The translations under genes and the position numbers were made by a program. Positions 25,151 to 33,216 of a DNA stretch of 64,000 nucleotides are shown piece by piece. A model generated the notes under the pieces. That model searched no databases. It was given only the letters and a program-made list of their open reading frames with translations, and was not told the DNA's origin. This stretch comes from Sphingomonas sp. (lineage in GTDB: Bacteria > Pseudomonadota > Alphaproteobacteria > Sphingomonadales > Sphingomonadaceae). Position 1 is the first letter of the stretch, and each line of letters begins with the position of its first letter. Location: NCBI RefSeq assembly GCF_017745215.1, contig NZ_JAGHZV010000013.1, forward strand, positions 1 through 64,000, written 5' to 3'.

Positions 25151-26163
25151 ACGCGGTCCGCAGCTTCAACGGCGTCGAGCGCGCCGCGGTGCTGATGATG
25201 CTCGTCGGCGAGGAGGAGGCCGCGGCCATCCTCCAGAAGCTCGATCCCGACGAGGTCCGCGACCTCGGCAAGGCGATGTTCGAAGTCGCCGACGTCAGCG
25301 AAGCCGAAGTCGAGCAGGTGCTCGACGACTTCACCTGGAAGGCCAGCGCGCGCTCGGGGATCCAGTTCGATCCCGGCGCGCAGGTCGAGGGGATGATGAC
25401 GCGCGCGCTCGGCCCCGATCGCGCGGGCAGCGTGCTCGCGCGGATCATGCCGGCCAAGGCCGCCGCCGGGCTCGAGCTGCTGCAATGGTTCGAGCCGCCC
25501 GAGATCGCCGCGATGATCGAAGCCGAGCATCCGCAGATCGCCGCGGTGCTGCTCGCCAACCTCGAGCCCGACGTGGCGGCGAAGGTGTTCGAGCACCTCC
25601 CCGAAGCCGCGCAGCCGCAGATATTGCGCCGCGTGGCCAAGCTCGGCCCGGTGCCGCCCGAAGCGATCGAGACGCTGCGCACGATGCTGGAGAGCCGCGC
25701 CGGCGCGGTCTCGGCCAGCCCCGATTCGGGTCTCCAGCTCGGCGGCACGCGCGAGGCGGCGAAGATCCTCGGCGCCGCGCGCAAGACGGTCGAGCAGAAG
25801 GTGATGCCCAGGCTCGCCAAGATCGACAAGGACGTCGCCCGAGCGATCGAGGAAGCGATGTTCGTCTTCGACAACCTCCTCGAGATGGACGACAAGAACC
25901 TCTCGACCCTCATCCGCAGCGTCGACGGCGACGTGCTGGTGCGTGCGCTCAAGGGCGTCGAGGCCGAGGTGCGCGACCGCTTCCTCGGCTGCATGTCGAG
26001 CCGCGCCGCCGACGGCATCCGCGACGAGATGGACGCGCGCGGGCCGATGAAGCTCGCCGAAGTGCTCGAGGCGCAAAAGACGATGATCGCGGTCGCGCGC
26101 GGGCTGATCAAGGATGGCACGCTGCTGATGCCGAGCAGCGGCGGCGAGGACGATTATGTCTGA
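25147..26163 (+). CDS. fliG: flagellar motor switch protein FliG
   Basis: A 338-aa C-ring protein with the three FliG domains: an N-terminal FliF-binding domain (GVERAAVLMMLVGEEEAAAI), an ARM-like middle with HPQIAAVLLANL, and a C-terminal torque helix region with MFVFDNLLEMDDKNLSTLIR and conserved charged residues that contact the MotA stator. Length is normal (331 aa in E. coli). It overlaps fliH by 8 bp. Confidence 0.97.
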   Translation: MNAVRSFNGVERAAVLMMLVGEEEAAAILQKLDPDEVRDLGKAMFEVADVSEAEVEQVLDDFTWKASARSGIQFDPGAQVEGMMTRALGPDRAGSVLARIMPAKAAAGLELLQWFEPPEIAAMIEAEHPQIAAVLLANLEPDVAAKVFEHLPEAAQPQILRRVAKLGPVPPEAIETLRTMLESRAGAVSASPDSGLQLGGTREAAKILGAARKTVEQKVMPRLAKIDKDVARAIEEAMFVFDNLLEMDDKNLSTLIRSVDGDVLVRALKGVEAEVRDRFLGCMSSRAADGIRDEMDARGPMKLAEVLEAQKTMIAVARGLIKDGTLLMPSSGGEDDYV

Positions 26164-26884
26164 CTTCGTCCCCGGCTTCTCGGCGCGCCAGTCGCGCGCG
26201 GCGGCGGTGCTGCACCAGGCCTTCGCCGGCATGCCGGGCTTCGCGCCCGCCCCGGTCGAGGGGATCGGGCGGCGCGGCTTCGTGCCTGCCTCGGCGCAAG
26301 TGGAGGATGAGGAGGACGAGCCCGAACTGGCACCCCGCCACTTCAGCCCCGCCGACCCCAGCCGCAACCCGACCGAAGGCTGGGACCCCTTCGCGCCCGA
26401 CGCCGTCACGGCAGCGCGCGCCGAAGGCTTCGCCGAGGGCCGCGCGCTCGCGCTGCTCGAGATCGGCGAGGTCCGTGCGCGCGAGACCGCGCTGCTCGAC
26501 CAGGTCTCGACCGCGCTCGCCGGCGGTGCGCATTTCGATCGCGAGCGGATGGCGGGGCACCTCCGCCAGACCGTGCTCCATCTGGTCACGCGGCTGATCG
26601 GCGAGGCGGGCATCGCACCCGACGTGCTCGCCGCGCGCGTGAAGGCCGCGATCGACCTGCTCGCCGACAGCGCCGAATCGGCGCTGCTCCGCCTCCACCC
26701 GGACGATGTCGCGCTGGTAGAGGGCAAGCTGCCGACGACGATTTTCGCAGTCGCCGACCCGCATATCGCGCGCGGCGGCTTCGTGATCGAGAGCGCGTCG
26801 ACGATCGTCGAGGATGGCCCCGGCCTCTGGCTCGAGCAGCTCGCCCAGGCGATCGATCGCGTGCCGATCCCGCCCCTATGCTGA
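26156..26884 (+). CDS. fliH: flagellar export ATPase regulator FliH
   Basis: A 242-aa protein with an acidic, disordered N-terminus, the family motif ARAEGFAEGRALAL and a C-terminal FliH/V-ATPase-E-like domain (LRLHPDDVALVEGKLPT, GGFVIESASTIVEDG). FliH forms a peripheral stalk that binds FliI and holds it at the export gate and C ring. It overlaps fliI by 7 bp. Confidence 0.92.
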   Translation: MSDFVPGFSARQSRAAAVLHQAFAGMPGFAPAPVEGIGRRGFVPASAQVEDEEDEPELAPRHFSPADPSRNPTEGWDPFAPDAVTAARAEGFAEGRALALLEIGEVRARETALLDQVSTALAGGAHFDRERMAGHLRQTVLHLVTRLIGEAGIAPDVLAARVKAAIDLLADSAESALLRLHPDDVALVEGKLPTTIFAVADPHIARGGFVIESASTIVEDGPGLWLEQLAQAIDRVPIPPLC

Positions 26885-28206
26885 GCGACTTCGCGACCGG
26901 CTATCTCGACGGGCTCGCTTGCCCGGGCTTTGCGCCGCGCGCCTGCGTCGCCGGGCGGCTCGCGTCGTTCGACGGGCTGCTGATGGAAGCGACCGGGCTG
27001 TCGCTCCCGGTCGGCACCGTCTGCGCGATCGGCAGCGGCTCGGCGCTGGTCGAGGCCGAAGTGATCGGCTTCCGCGGCGGCCGCACGCTGCTGATGAACC
27101 TCGGCGGCCCCGCGCCGCTGCTCCCCAACGCCCCCGTCCGCCCGATCGGCCCGCCCGGCGAGGCGGAGGTCGGTGCGGCGCTGCTCGGCCGCGTCGTCGA
27201 CGGCGCGGGCAAGCCGATCGACGGGCTCGGACCCATCCGCGGCGCCGGGCGCTGGCCGCTCGCGGGCAAGCTCCACAACCCGCTCGACCGCGGCCGGGTG
27301 CGCCAGCCGCTCGACGTCGGCGTGCGCGCGATCAACGGGCTGCTCACCGTCGGCCAGGGCCAGCGGATCGGGATCGTGGCGGGCTCGGGGGTCGGCAAAT
27401 CGGTGCTGCTCGGGATGATCGTCCGCGCGGCCGAAGCCGATGTCGTCGTCGTCGGGCTGATCGGCGAGCGCAGCCGCGAAGTCGCCGATTTCCTCGAGAC
27501 CAAGGTCGCCGGCGAGGCGCGCGCGCGCACCGTCGTCGTCGCGGTTCCGGCCAATCATTCGCCGGTGCTACGCATCCGCGGCGCGCTGCGCGCCACGGCC
27601 ATCGCCGAAGCCTTTCGCGCGCAGGGCAGGAAGGTGCTGCTGATCATGGACAGCCTGACGCGCGTCGCGCATGCGGGCCGCGAGATCGGCCTCGCGCTCG
27701 GCGAGCCGGCCTCGGCGCGCGGCTATCCGCCCAGCGCCATCGCGATGCTCCCCAGCCTGATCGAGCGTGCCGGCGTCGACGTCGCGAGCGGGGGCTCGAT
27801 CACCGCGATCTACACCGTGCTCGCCGACGGCGACGACGGCAACGACCCCGTGGTCGACAGCGCGCGCTCGATCCTCGACGGCCACGTCGTGCTCAGCCGC
27901 GCGATGGCCGAGCGCGGCATCTACCCCGCGATCGACCTGGGTCCCTCGGTCAGCCGCGTGATGACCGACATTGCGGCTCCCGACCATGTCCATGCCGCGC
28001 GCGTGCTCCGCCGCCACCTCGCGACCTATGAGGAGAATCGCGACCTCGTGCTGATGGGCGCCTATCGCCCCGGCGCCGATGCCGAGATCGACGCGGCGAT
28101 CGCCTGCCACCCGGCCGTGCTCGAATATATCCGCCAGGGCAGCGACGAAATCGTGCCGCTCGCCGATGCCGTCGCCGAGCTGACCGGCGTGTTCGGCGAT
28201 GGCTGA
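26878..28206 (+). CDS. fliI: flagellum-specific export ATPase FliI
   Basis: A 442-aa F1-beta-like ATPase with P-loop GSGVGKSVLLG, LIGERSREV, Walker B-region VLLIMDSLTRVAHAGREIGLALGEP and the DGDDGNDPVVDSARSILDGH segment typical of FliI. It energises unfolding and delivery of export substrates with FliH and FliJ. Length matches (457 aa in Salmonella). A perfect 33-bp inverted repeat follows 8 bp after the stop. Confidence 0.97.
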   Translation: MLSDFATGYLDGLACPGFAPRACVAGRLASFDGLLMEATGLSLPVGTVCAIGSGSALVEAEVIGFRGGRTLLMNLGGPAPLLPNAPVRPIGPPGEAEVGAALLGRVVDGAGKPIDGLGPIRGAGRWPLAGKLHNPLDRGRVRQPLDVGVRAINGLLTVGQGQRIGIVAGSGVGKSVLLGMIVRAAEADVVVVGLIGERSREVADFLETKVAGEARARTVVVAVPANHSPVLRIRGALRATAIAEAFRAQGRKVLLIMDSLTRVAHAGREIGLALGEPASARGYPPSAIAMLPSLIERAGVDVASGGSITAIYTVLADGDDGNDPVVDSARSILDGHVVLSRAMAERGIYPAIDLGPSVSRVMTDIAAPDHVHAARVLRRHLATYEENRDLVLMGAYRPGADAEIDAAIACHPAVLEYIRQGSDEIVPLADAVAELTGVFGDG

Positions 28207-28214
28207 CCTTCGGG

Positions 28215-28294
28215 CGGTGCCGGCCCGCTCCCCCACCCGGCCACCCAACGCCAGTATCCTATGGGTGGCCGGGTGGGGGAGCGGGCCGGCACCG
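28215..28294. repeat. perfect 33-bp inverted repeat between fliI and fliJ
   Basis: Left arm 28215-28247 (CGGTGCCGGCCCGCTCCCCC...) and right arm 28262-28294 are exact reverse complements, separated by a 14-nt loop. In RNA this would make one of the strongest hairpins in the window, in the middle of an otherwise tightly overlapping operon. No T-run follows on either strand, so it is not a classical terminator. It may attenuate, stabilise or process the message, or be a mobile palindromic unit. Confidence 0.95.
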
Positions 28295-28304
28295 ACGCAC
28301 TTCC

Positions 28305-28724
28305 ATGCATAAGGCACGCAAGCTGGAGCGGCTGCTCCGCGTCCGTACCTTGCAGCTCGGTCAGGTTCGCGCCGAAGAGGCCGCCGCACGCGCGCGCTTC
28401 GGCCAAGAAGCGGCCCTGCGCGAGCGCATCGCCCAGCTCGTTGCCGGGGTCGCGCCCGCGCAATCCGCCGGCTTCGGCGCGACGATGATCGCTGCCGCGC
28501 ATTATCGCGAACGGCTCCACCAGTCGGCGCATGCCGCCGATCGCCGGGTCGAGGTCGCTGCCAACAATGTCTCGACTGCGGCTTCGGCGACGCAGGAAGC
28601 TAGGCGCGACCAGAGCGCGATCGAGAAGCTGATCGCGCGCGAAAAGGCCGAAGCGGCGCTCGAGGCGCTGCGCGCGCTCGAGAAGCTCCCGGCCACGGTG
28701 CGAAACCGGCACGATCCTTGCTGA
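28305..28724 (+). CDS. fliJ: flagellar export coiled-coil protein FliJ
   Basis: A 139-aa, mostly helical protein rich in Arg, Ala and Glu (KLERLLRVRTLQLGQVRAEE), as expected for FliJ, the central stalk of the FliHIJ ATPase complex and a chaperone-escort factor. The call relies on coiled-coil character, length (147 aa in Salmonella) and position between fliI and fliK. No ribosome site is visible before the ATG; only 10 nt separate it from the inverted repeat. A sigma54 promoter for fliK overlaps its 3' end. Confidence 0.87.
   Translation: MHKARKLERLLRVRTLQLGQVRAEEAAARARFGQEAALRERIAQLVAGVAPAQSAGFGATMIAAAHYRERLHQSAHAADRRVEVAANNVSTAASATQEARRDQSAIEKLIAREKAEAALEALRALEKLPATVRNRHDPC
28707..28721 (+). 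promoter_or_regulatory. internal sigma54 promoter for fliK and downstream genes
   Basis: CGGCACGATCCTTGC matches TGGCACG-N4-TTGC at every position except the first T, with the correct spacing. It lies in the last codons of fliJ. The predicted start is near 28733, just inside the leader hairpin at 28731-28751. Confidence 0.7.
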
Positions 28725-28730
28725 CCGCTT

Positions 28731-28751
28731 CCCCGATTGATGCAATCGGGG
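28731..28751 (+). promoter_or_regulatory. leader hairpin covering the fliK ribosome site
   Basis: CCCCGATTG-ATG-CAATCGGGG is a perfect 9-bp stem with an ATG loop. The 3' arm contains the GGGG of the GGGGAG ribosome site (28748-28753) for the TTG start at 28761. If transcription starts near 28733, the hairpin sits at the 5' end of the message and could protect it or limit translation. Confidence 0.6.
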
Positions 28752-28760
28752 AGTTCGACC

Positions 28761-29966
28761 TTGATCCAGATCGCGGCCTCCGCGCTTCCGACGCAGCCCG
28801 GAGCGATCCGTGTCGGCGCGCAAGTGGCTGGCACAGCGCCCGATTTCTCGCTCGCGCTCACCGCGCTGCTGCTCGGCGGCGGCGCGGTTGCGGGCGACGC
28901 GGGCGAGCCCGGCCGGCAAGCCGATGCCGCCCCCGGCAAGATCTTGCCGGAAGCGCTGCTCGCGAGCGGCGAGGCGGCGCCCGAGGCGAAGGACGCCAAG
29001 GACGTGAAGGACGAGGCCGAGGCCGCCGCGGACATGCCCTTCGCCTGGTTCGCCGTCGCGCCGATCCGGATCGAGCCCCAGCCGCTGCCGCAGGGCGGCG
29101 CGGCGGCTCCGGGCGCTCGGATCGAGCTTCGGCCGGCGCTCGGCGCTCAGCCCAGGCCGCAAGGCGAGGCGACTGCCCCCCAGCTTCCCGTGGCCGACGC
29201 TGCGGCGCCCCAGCCCCAGCTCGAACCCAAGGCCGAGCCGGCCGCCAAGCCGGTCGCGATCCCGGTCCCGGGCATGCAGCCGGTCCAGGTCCGGCCCGCA
29301 ACTGCCGCCATGGCGCCTGCTGCCGACATCACCCGGCCCGTCACCATCGCCCAGCTCCAGCCGCGCATCGAGACCGTCCAGTCCGCCACCGCAACCGCCG
29401 TCGTCGCGGCGGCCTTTCAGCTGCCAGAGAACCGGCCCGCCAATCAGCGCCGCGCCGAGCCGCAGGACCTCCCTATCCTCGCCAGCGCTGCGCCAGGCAC
29501 GGAGCAAGCCGCGCCCCAGGCGGTCCAGGCGATGCAGCCGGCGCAGGACCTGCAGCTCGACATCCGCCGTCGCGACTGGATGACCTCGATGGTCGACCGG
29601 ATCGAAGCGATGCGCGACTTGCAGGCGGCGAGCGCGAAGGAGACGCAGATCCGCCTCGTTCCCGATGCGCTCGGCAAGGTCGACATCGCGATCCGCCGGG
29701 AAGGCGATCGCATCGACGTGCGCTTCACCACCGAGACCGCGATCGCGCGCACCATCCTGAACGACGCCCAGCCGCGCCTCGCCGAGCTCGCCGAAGCGCG
29801 CGGTCTGCGGCTCGGCCAGGCGAGCGTGAGCCTCGGTGCCGATCCGGGCGCGAGCGGCGGGCAAGGCAACCAGTCCCGCCAGGACTCGCGCCCTGCACCC
29901 GCCGCGCCGCCGAGCGCCTTCCGTGACGCGAGCGCCGACGCGCCCGCCGAGGACCGCATTGCCTGA
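28761..29966 (+). CDS. fliK: hook-length control protein FliK
   Basis: A protein of about 400 aa with a long Ala/Pro/Gln-rich N-terminal ruler region and a conserved C-terminal FliK domain: LRLVPDALGKVDIAIRREGD is replaced here by IRLVPDALGKVDIAIRREGD, then VRFTTETAIARTIL and LAELAEARGLRLGQASVSL. FliK measures hook length and switches the exporter through FlhB. TTG at 28761 has GGGGAG 7 nt upstream and is preferred; ATG at 28740, in the hairpin loop, lies only 7 nt from the predicted transcript start. Confidence 0.88.
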   Translation: MIQIAASALPTQPGAIRVGAQVAGTAPDFSLALTALLLGGGAVAGDAGEPGRQADAAPGKILPEALLASGEAAPEAKDAKDVKDEAEAAADMPFAWFAVAPIRIEPQPLPQGGAAAPGARIELRPALGAQPRPQGEATAPQLPVADAAAPQPQLEPKAEPAAKPVAIPVPGMQPVQVRPATAAMAPAADITRPVTIAQLQPRIETVQSATATAVVAAAFQLPENRPANQRRAEPQDLPILASAAPGTEQAAPQAVQAMQPAQDLQLDIRRRDWMTSMVDRIEAMRDLQAASAKETQIRLVPDALGKVDIAIRREGDRIDVRFTTETAIARTILNDAQPRLAELAEARGLRLGQASVSLGADPGASGGQGNQSRQDSRPAPAAPPSAFRDASADAPAEDRIA

Positions 29967-29983
29967 GACTTGAGGAACCGATC

Positions 29984-30607
29984 ATGAGCGACACCAAGGC
30001 CGACAAGCCCGAGAAGAAGAAGGGCGGCATGATGAAGATCCTGATGCTCGCCGGCGCCGCGCTGCTGCTGGTCGGCGGCGGCGTCGGCGGCGCGCTCTAT
30101 GCGATGAACGCCGGATTGTTCGGCAGCGCGCACGGCGGCGCCGCGGCGGCGGCCAACGGCCCCCAGCTCGTCCCCAAGGCCGAGGAGAAGCGCGCCTCGG
30201 CCACCAAGGAAGGCGGCCATGGCGAAGGCGGCGAGGGCGGCGGCTCGCATGAAGGCCTGCCCACGCCCGAGGGCCATGGCGGCGACAAATATGCCTCCAA
30301 CTATTATGCGATCGAGAAGGAGTTCACGTCGAACCTCCAGGACAGCGTCCATTTCATCCAGGTCGGCGTCGCGATCTCGACGCCCTATGACGATCGCGTC
30401 CTCGACAACATCAAGACGCATGAGATCGCGATCCGCTCGGCGGTTCTGCTCGCGCTCGGCGAGACCAGCGAGGAGGACGTGTTCACCGCCGAGGGCAAGA
30501 AGGCGATCCAGCAGCGGCTGGTGAAGGCGATCAACGCCGTCCTGCAGCAGAAAGAAGGTTTCGGGGGCGTAAGTAACGTCTACTTTACCAATTTCATTGT
30601 TCAGTGA
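29984..30607 (+). CDS. fliL: flagellar basal body-associated protein FliL
   Basis: A 207-aa single-pass inner-membrane protein: a Lys-rich cytoplasmic start, one helix (about 17-42, ILMLAGAALLLVGGGVGGAL), a Gly/His/Glu-rich linker (about 45-95) and a C-terminal FliL domain with FIQVGVAISTPYD and GGVSNVYFTNFIVQ. FliL associates with stator units and supports torque. The ATG follows TGAGGAA. Its stop codon lies inside a palindrome that also contains the fliM start. Confidence 0.93.
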   Translation: MSDTKADKPEKKKGGMMKILMLAGAALLLVGGGVGGALYAMNAGLFGSAHGGAAAAANGPQLVPKAEEKRASATKEGGHGEGGEGGGSHEGLPTPEGHGGDKYASNYYAIEKEFTSNLQDSVHFIQVGVAISTPYDDRVLDNIKTHEIAIRSAVLLALGETSEEDVFTAEGKKAIQQRLVKAINAVLQQKEGFGGVSNVYFTNFIVQ

Positions 30608-30613
30608 ACAATG
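30595..30613. promoter_or_regulatory. palindrome spanning the fliL stop and fliM start
   Basis: CATTGTTCA-G-TGAACAATG is a perfect 9-bp inverted repeat around one base. It includes the fliL stop TGA and ends in the fliM ATG. No ribosome site precedes fliM, so ribosomes finishing fliL may open the structure and restart. A protein-binding site is the alternative. Confidence 0.6.
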
Positions 30614-31549
30614 ATGGTTAACGCTCCTTCAGACATGGATCGCCGCGAGCGGCCCCGGGTCAGCGCCGAGCACGCGCTCGCGCTCGGCGGCGCTTCGAGC
30701 CGCAATCCCTTCGGCGACCTGGTGACGCTCCAGCATTTGTCGGCACGGCTCTCAAAGTCGCTCAAGCCGGTGTTCGAGGGCATGCTCCGCCGCCCGCTGC
30801 GCTGCTGGGCCGAGCCGGTCGAGGTCCAGCGCTGGGCCGACTACAAGGCCGAGCGCGGCGACGCGCTTTCCGCCTGGCAGCCGCTGGCGATGCAGCCGGG
30901 CCGCGGCCGGGCTTGCCTGGTGATCGACGGCCGCCACGTCATGGAGATGCTCGATGCCTTCTTCGGCGGCGATGGCGAGGGTGTGGCACCCGGCGAGTTC
31001 ACCCCTGCCGCCGAGGCGCTGGTCGCACGGCTCGGCCAGGCGGTCGCGGTGCCGCTCGCCGCGGCCTGGGAGCCGCTGGTCCGCATCGGCTTCCGCGCCA
31101 CCACCGTCATGGTCCTGGGCGCGCCGCCCGAGCTTCCCGGTGACGAGGCCGTGGTCATCACGCGCTTCGGCCTGGCCGACGGCGACCGCAAGCCGGTCCA
31201 TGTCGACCTCCTCTACCCGGCGAGCGCGCTCAAGCCGCACAGCGCCGCGCTCGCGGTCAAGGTCCATGACGACGGTGACGAGGTCGAGCCCGAATGGCGC
31301 AGCGGCCTCACCCGCGCGGTGATGGGCGTGCGCTTCCCCGTCCGCTCGGTGCTCGCCGAGCCGGTGATGCCGCTCGGCCGCCTGCTCGAACTCAAGCCCG
31401 GCGACGTCATCCCGATCGATTTCGGCACGCAAGTGCCCGTGATGGTGGCGAGCCGCAAGCTCGGCGCCGGCGAGGTCGGCACTGCCAACGGCCGCGCCGC
31501 GGTGCGCCTCACCACGCTCGAACCGATCAACGCGGAGGATTTCCGATGA
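30611..31549 (+). CDS. fliM: flagellar motor switch protein FliM
   Basis: A 312-aa C-ring protein with the middle CheC-like domain (VTLQHLSARLSKSLKPVFEGML, VIDGRHVMEMLDAFFGGDG) and a C-terminal SpoA domain (LLELKPGDVIPIDFGTQVPVMV). In chemotactic bacteria the N-terminus binds CheY-P; the usual LSQXEID motif is not evident here. Starts at 30611 or 30614 are both possible. It overlaps fliN by 4 bp. Confidence 0.92.
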   Translation: MMVNAPSDMDRRERPRVSAEHALALGGASSRNPFGDLVTLQHLSARLSKSLKPVFEGMLRRPLRCWAEPVEVQRWADYKAERGDALSAWQPLAMQPGRGRACLVIDGRHVMEMLDAFFGGDGEGVAPGEFTPAAEALVARLGQAVAVPLAAAWEPLVRIGFRATTVMVLGAPPELPGDEAVVITRFGLADGDRKPVHVDLLYPASALKPHSAALAVKVHDDGDEVEPEWRSGLTRAVMGVRFPVRSVLAEPVMPLGRLLELKPGDVIPIDFGTQVPVMVASRKLGAGEVGTANGRAAVRLTTLEPINAEDFR

Positions 31550-31845
31550 ACGACATGACGGGCAATTTCCCGATGGAAGCCGCGGTCGCCGCGAACTTCC
31601 ATCTGCTCCAGGATGTCGACGTCAGGCTGACGGTCGAGATCGGCTCGACCACGCTGTCGCTACGCGAGCTGCTCGCGCTCGGCGAGACCAGCGTGATCGA
31701 GCTCGACCGCGATGCGAACGAGCTGCTCGACGTCTTCGTCAACGGCACGCTGATCGGCCGCGGCGAAGTCGTGACCGTCGGCGAGAAGTTCGGCGTGCGG
31801 ATGACCGAGCTGGTCAGCCCCGACAAGCGGACTGCCGCCAAATGA
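31546..31845 (+). CDS. fliN: flagellar motor switch protein FliN
   Basis: A 99-aa protein made of one SpoA domain: LLQDVDVRLTVEIGSTTLSLRELL, then LLDVFVNGTLIGRGEVVTVGEKFGVRMTELV, the FliN hallmark. With FliM and FliG it forms the C ring and docks FliH. GGAGGA precedes the ATG at 31546. It overlaps fliM and fliO by 4 bp each. Confidence 0.96.
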   Translation: MNDMTGNFPMEAAVAANFHLLQDVDVRLTVEIGSTTLSLRELLALGETSVIELDRDANELLDVFVNGTLIGRGEVVTVGEKFGVRMTELVSPDKRTAAK

Positions 31846-32099
31846 TGTGGTCCTATGTCCTCAAGCTGGTGATCCTGCTGCCGCTTGTCTGCGGGCTGCT
31901 CGTCGGCTGCCTCTACGCCTGGCGCAAGCTCGAGGCACGGCTGCCGAAGAGCCAGGGCGAGCGGATGGTGCAGGTCAGGGAGAGCATGATGCTCTCGCCG
32001 GGGCTGCGGCTCGCGGTGGTCGAGTTCGAGGGGCGCAAGCTGCTCGTCTCGGTGAGCCGCACCGGCGTGACTTTGGTCGACCGGGGAGACGAGCCGTGA
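31842..32099 (+). CDS. fliO: flagellar biosynthesis protein FliO
   Basis: An 85-aa protein with one N-terminal membrane helix (VLKLVILLPLVCGLLVGCLYAW) and a short cytosolic FliO domain with MVQVRESMMLSPGLRLAVVEFEGRKLLV. FliO helps assemble the FliP ring of the export gate. It is small but within the family range and lies directly before fliP, whose GTG start overlaps its stop. Confidence 0.87.
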   Translation: MMWSYVLKLVILLPLVCGLLVGCLYAWRKLEARLPKSQGERMVQVRESMMLSPGLRLAVVEFEGRKLLVSVSRTGVTLVDRGDEP

Positions 32100-32935
32100 T
32101 CCGCGCGCGCCGCGCTTCGCGCACTCTTGGCATCCGCACGCCCCGCACCGTCGGCGGCCGCGCCGCGCTGTTCGTCGGGCTGCTCGCCTTCCTGATCCTC
32201 TTCGCCGCGCCTGCCTTCGCGCAAGGCGTACCGGCACCCGTTGCGACGCCCGGCGTCGGCGACGCGGTCGACCGCGCGCTCGGCGACCTCGGCGGCGGCA
32301 ATGCGCCGCTCAGCCTGTCGCTCCAGCTGCTCATCATCATGGGCCTGCTCACGGTGCTGCCGGGCATCCTCTTGATGATGACCAGCTTCACCCGGATCAT
32401 CATCGTGCTCGCGGTGCTCCGCCAGGCGCTGGGGCTCCAGCAGACCCCGCCCAACCAGGTGCTGATCGGCCTGTCGTTGTTCCTCACCTTCTTCGTGATG
32501 TCGCCGGTGCTGGGCCAGATGAACGCGACCGCGATCCAGCCCTACGCCGAGGGCAAGATCAACGCGACCGCGATGATCGCCGGCGCGGGCGAGCCCCTGC
32601 ACGGCTTCATGATCAAGCAGACGCGCAACCACGATCTCAAGATGTTCGCCGACATGGCCAGGAGCGGCCCTTATGCGAAGCCCGAGGACGTGCCCTATTC
32701 GGTGCTCCTCCCCGCCTTCGTGACGAGCGAGCTCAAGACCGCCTTCCAGATCGGCTTCCTGATCTTCCTGCCCTTCATCGTGATCGACCTCGTCGTCGCC
32801 ACCGTGCTCATGTCCTTGGGCATGATGATGATGTCGCCGACGATCATCTCGCTGCCGTTCAAGCTCCTGCTGTTCGTCCTCGTCGACGGCTGGGCGATGA
32901 CGATGGGCAGCCTCGCCTCCAGCTTCGCGACGTGA
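32096..32935 (+). CDS. fliP: flagellar export gate protein FliP
   Basis: A 279-aa membrane protein with a cleavable signal (LLAFLILFAAPAFAQG) and the FliP signature TSFTRIIIVLAVLRQALGLQQ, TPPNQVLIGLSLFLTFFVM and ELKTAFQIGFLIFLPFIVID. Five FliP subunits form the core of the export channel. GTG at 32096 overlaps the fliO stop and has GGGGAG upstream. Confidence 0.96.
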   Translation: MIRARRASRTLGIRTPRTVGGRAALFVGLLAFLILFAAPAFAQGVPAPVATPGVGDAVDRALGDLGGGNAPLSLSLQLLIIMGLLTVLPGILLMMTSFTRIIIVLAVLRQALGLQQTPPNQVLIGLSLFLTFFVMSPVLGQMNATAIQPYAEGKINATAMIAGAGEPLHGFMIKQTRNHDLKMFADMARSGPYAKPEDVPYSVLLPAFVTSELKTAFQIGFLIFLPFIVIDLVVATVLMSLGMMMMSPTIISLPFKLLLFVLVDGWAMTMGSLASSFAT

Positions 32936-32939
32936 CCCC

Positions 32940-33209
32940 ATGGATGCTGACTATTTCCTCACCGTCGCCCGCGAGGCGCTGTGGATCCTGGCGCTGGCCT
33001 CGGCGCCGATCCTGATCCCGGCGCTGCTTTCGGGCCTGATCCTCGGCATGATCCAGGCCGCGACCTCGATCCAGGAGCAGACGCTCACCTTCGTGCCCAA
33101 GCTCGTCGTCGTGGGGATCAGCCTGGTGATCTTCGGCGGCATGATCCTCGGCCTGCTCGGCGACTTTCTGACGAGCATCTTCGAGCGCATCCCGGATCTG
33201 GTGCGGTAG
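32940..33209 (+). CDS. fliQ: flagellar export gate protein FliQ
   Basis: An 89-aa protein with two membrane helices and the FliQ motif SGLILGMIQAATSIQEQTLTF, then FVPKLVVVGISLVIFGG. FliQ is part of the FliPQR export core. It lies between fliP and fliR with very short gaps. Confidence 0.97.
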   Translation: MDADYFLTVAREALWILALASAPILIPALLSGLILGMIQAATSIQEQTLTFVPKLVVVGISLVIFGGMILGLLGDFLTSIFERIPDLVR

Positions 33210-33216
33210 CGACGCG

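Noticed and set aside
25051..27558. 835-codon open frame on the minus strand
   Set aside because: It lies opposite fliG, fliH and fliI, which have clear domains. Composition is that of an antisense shadow.
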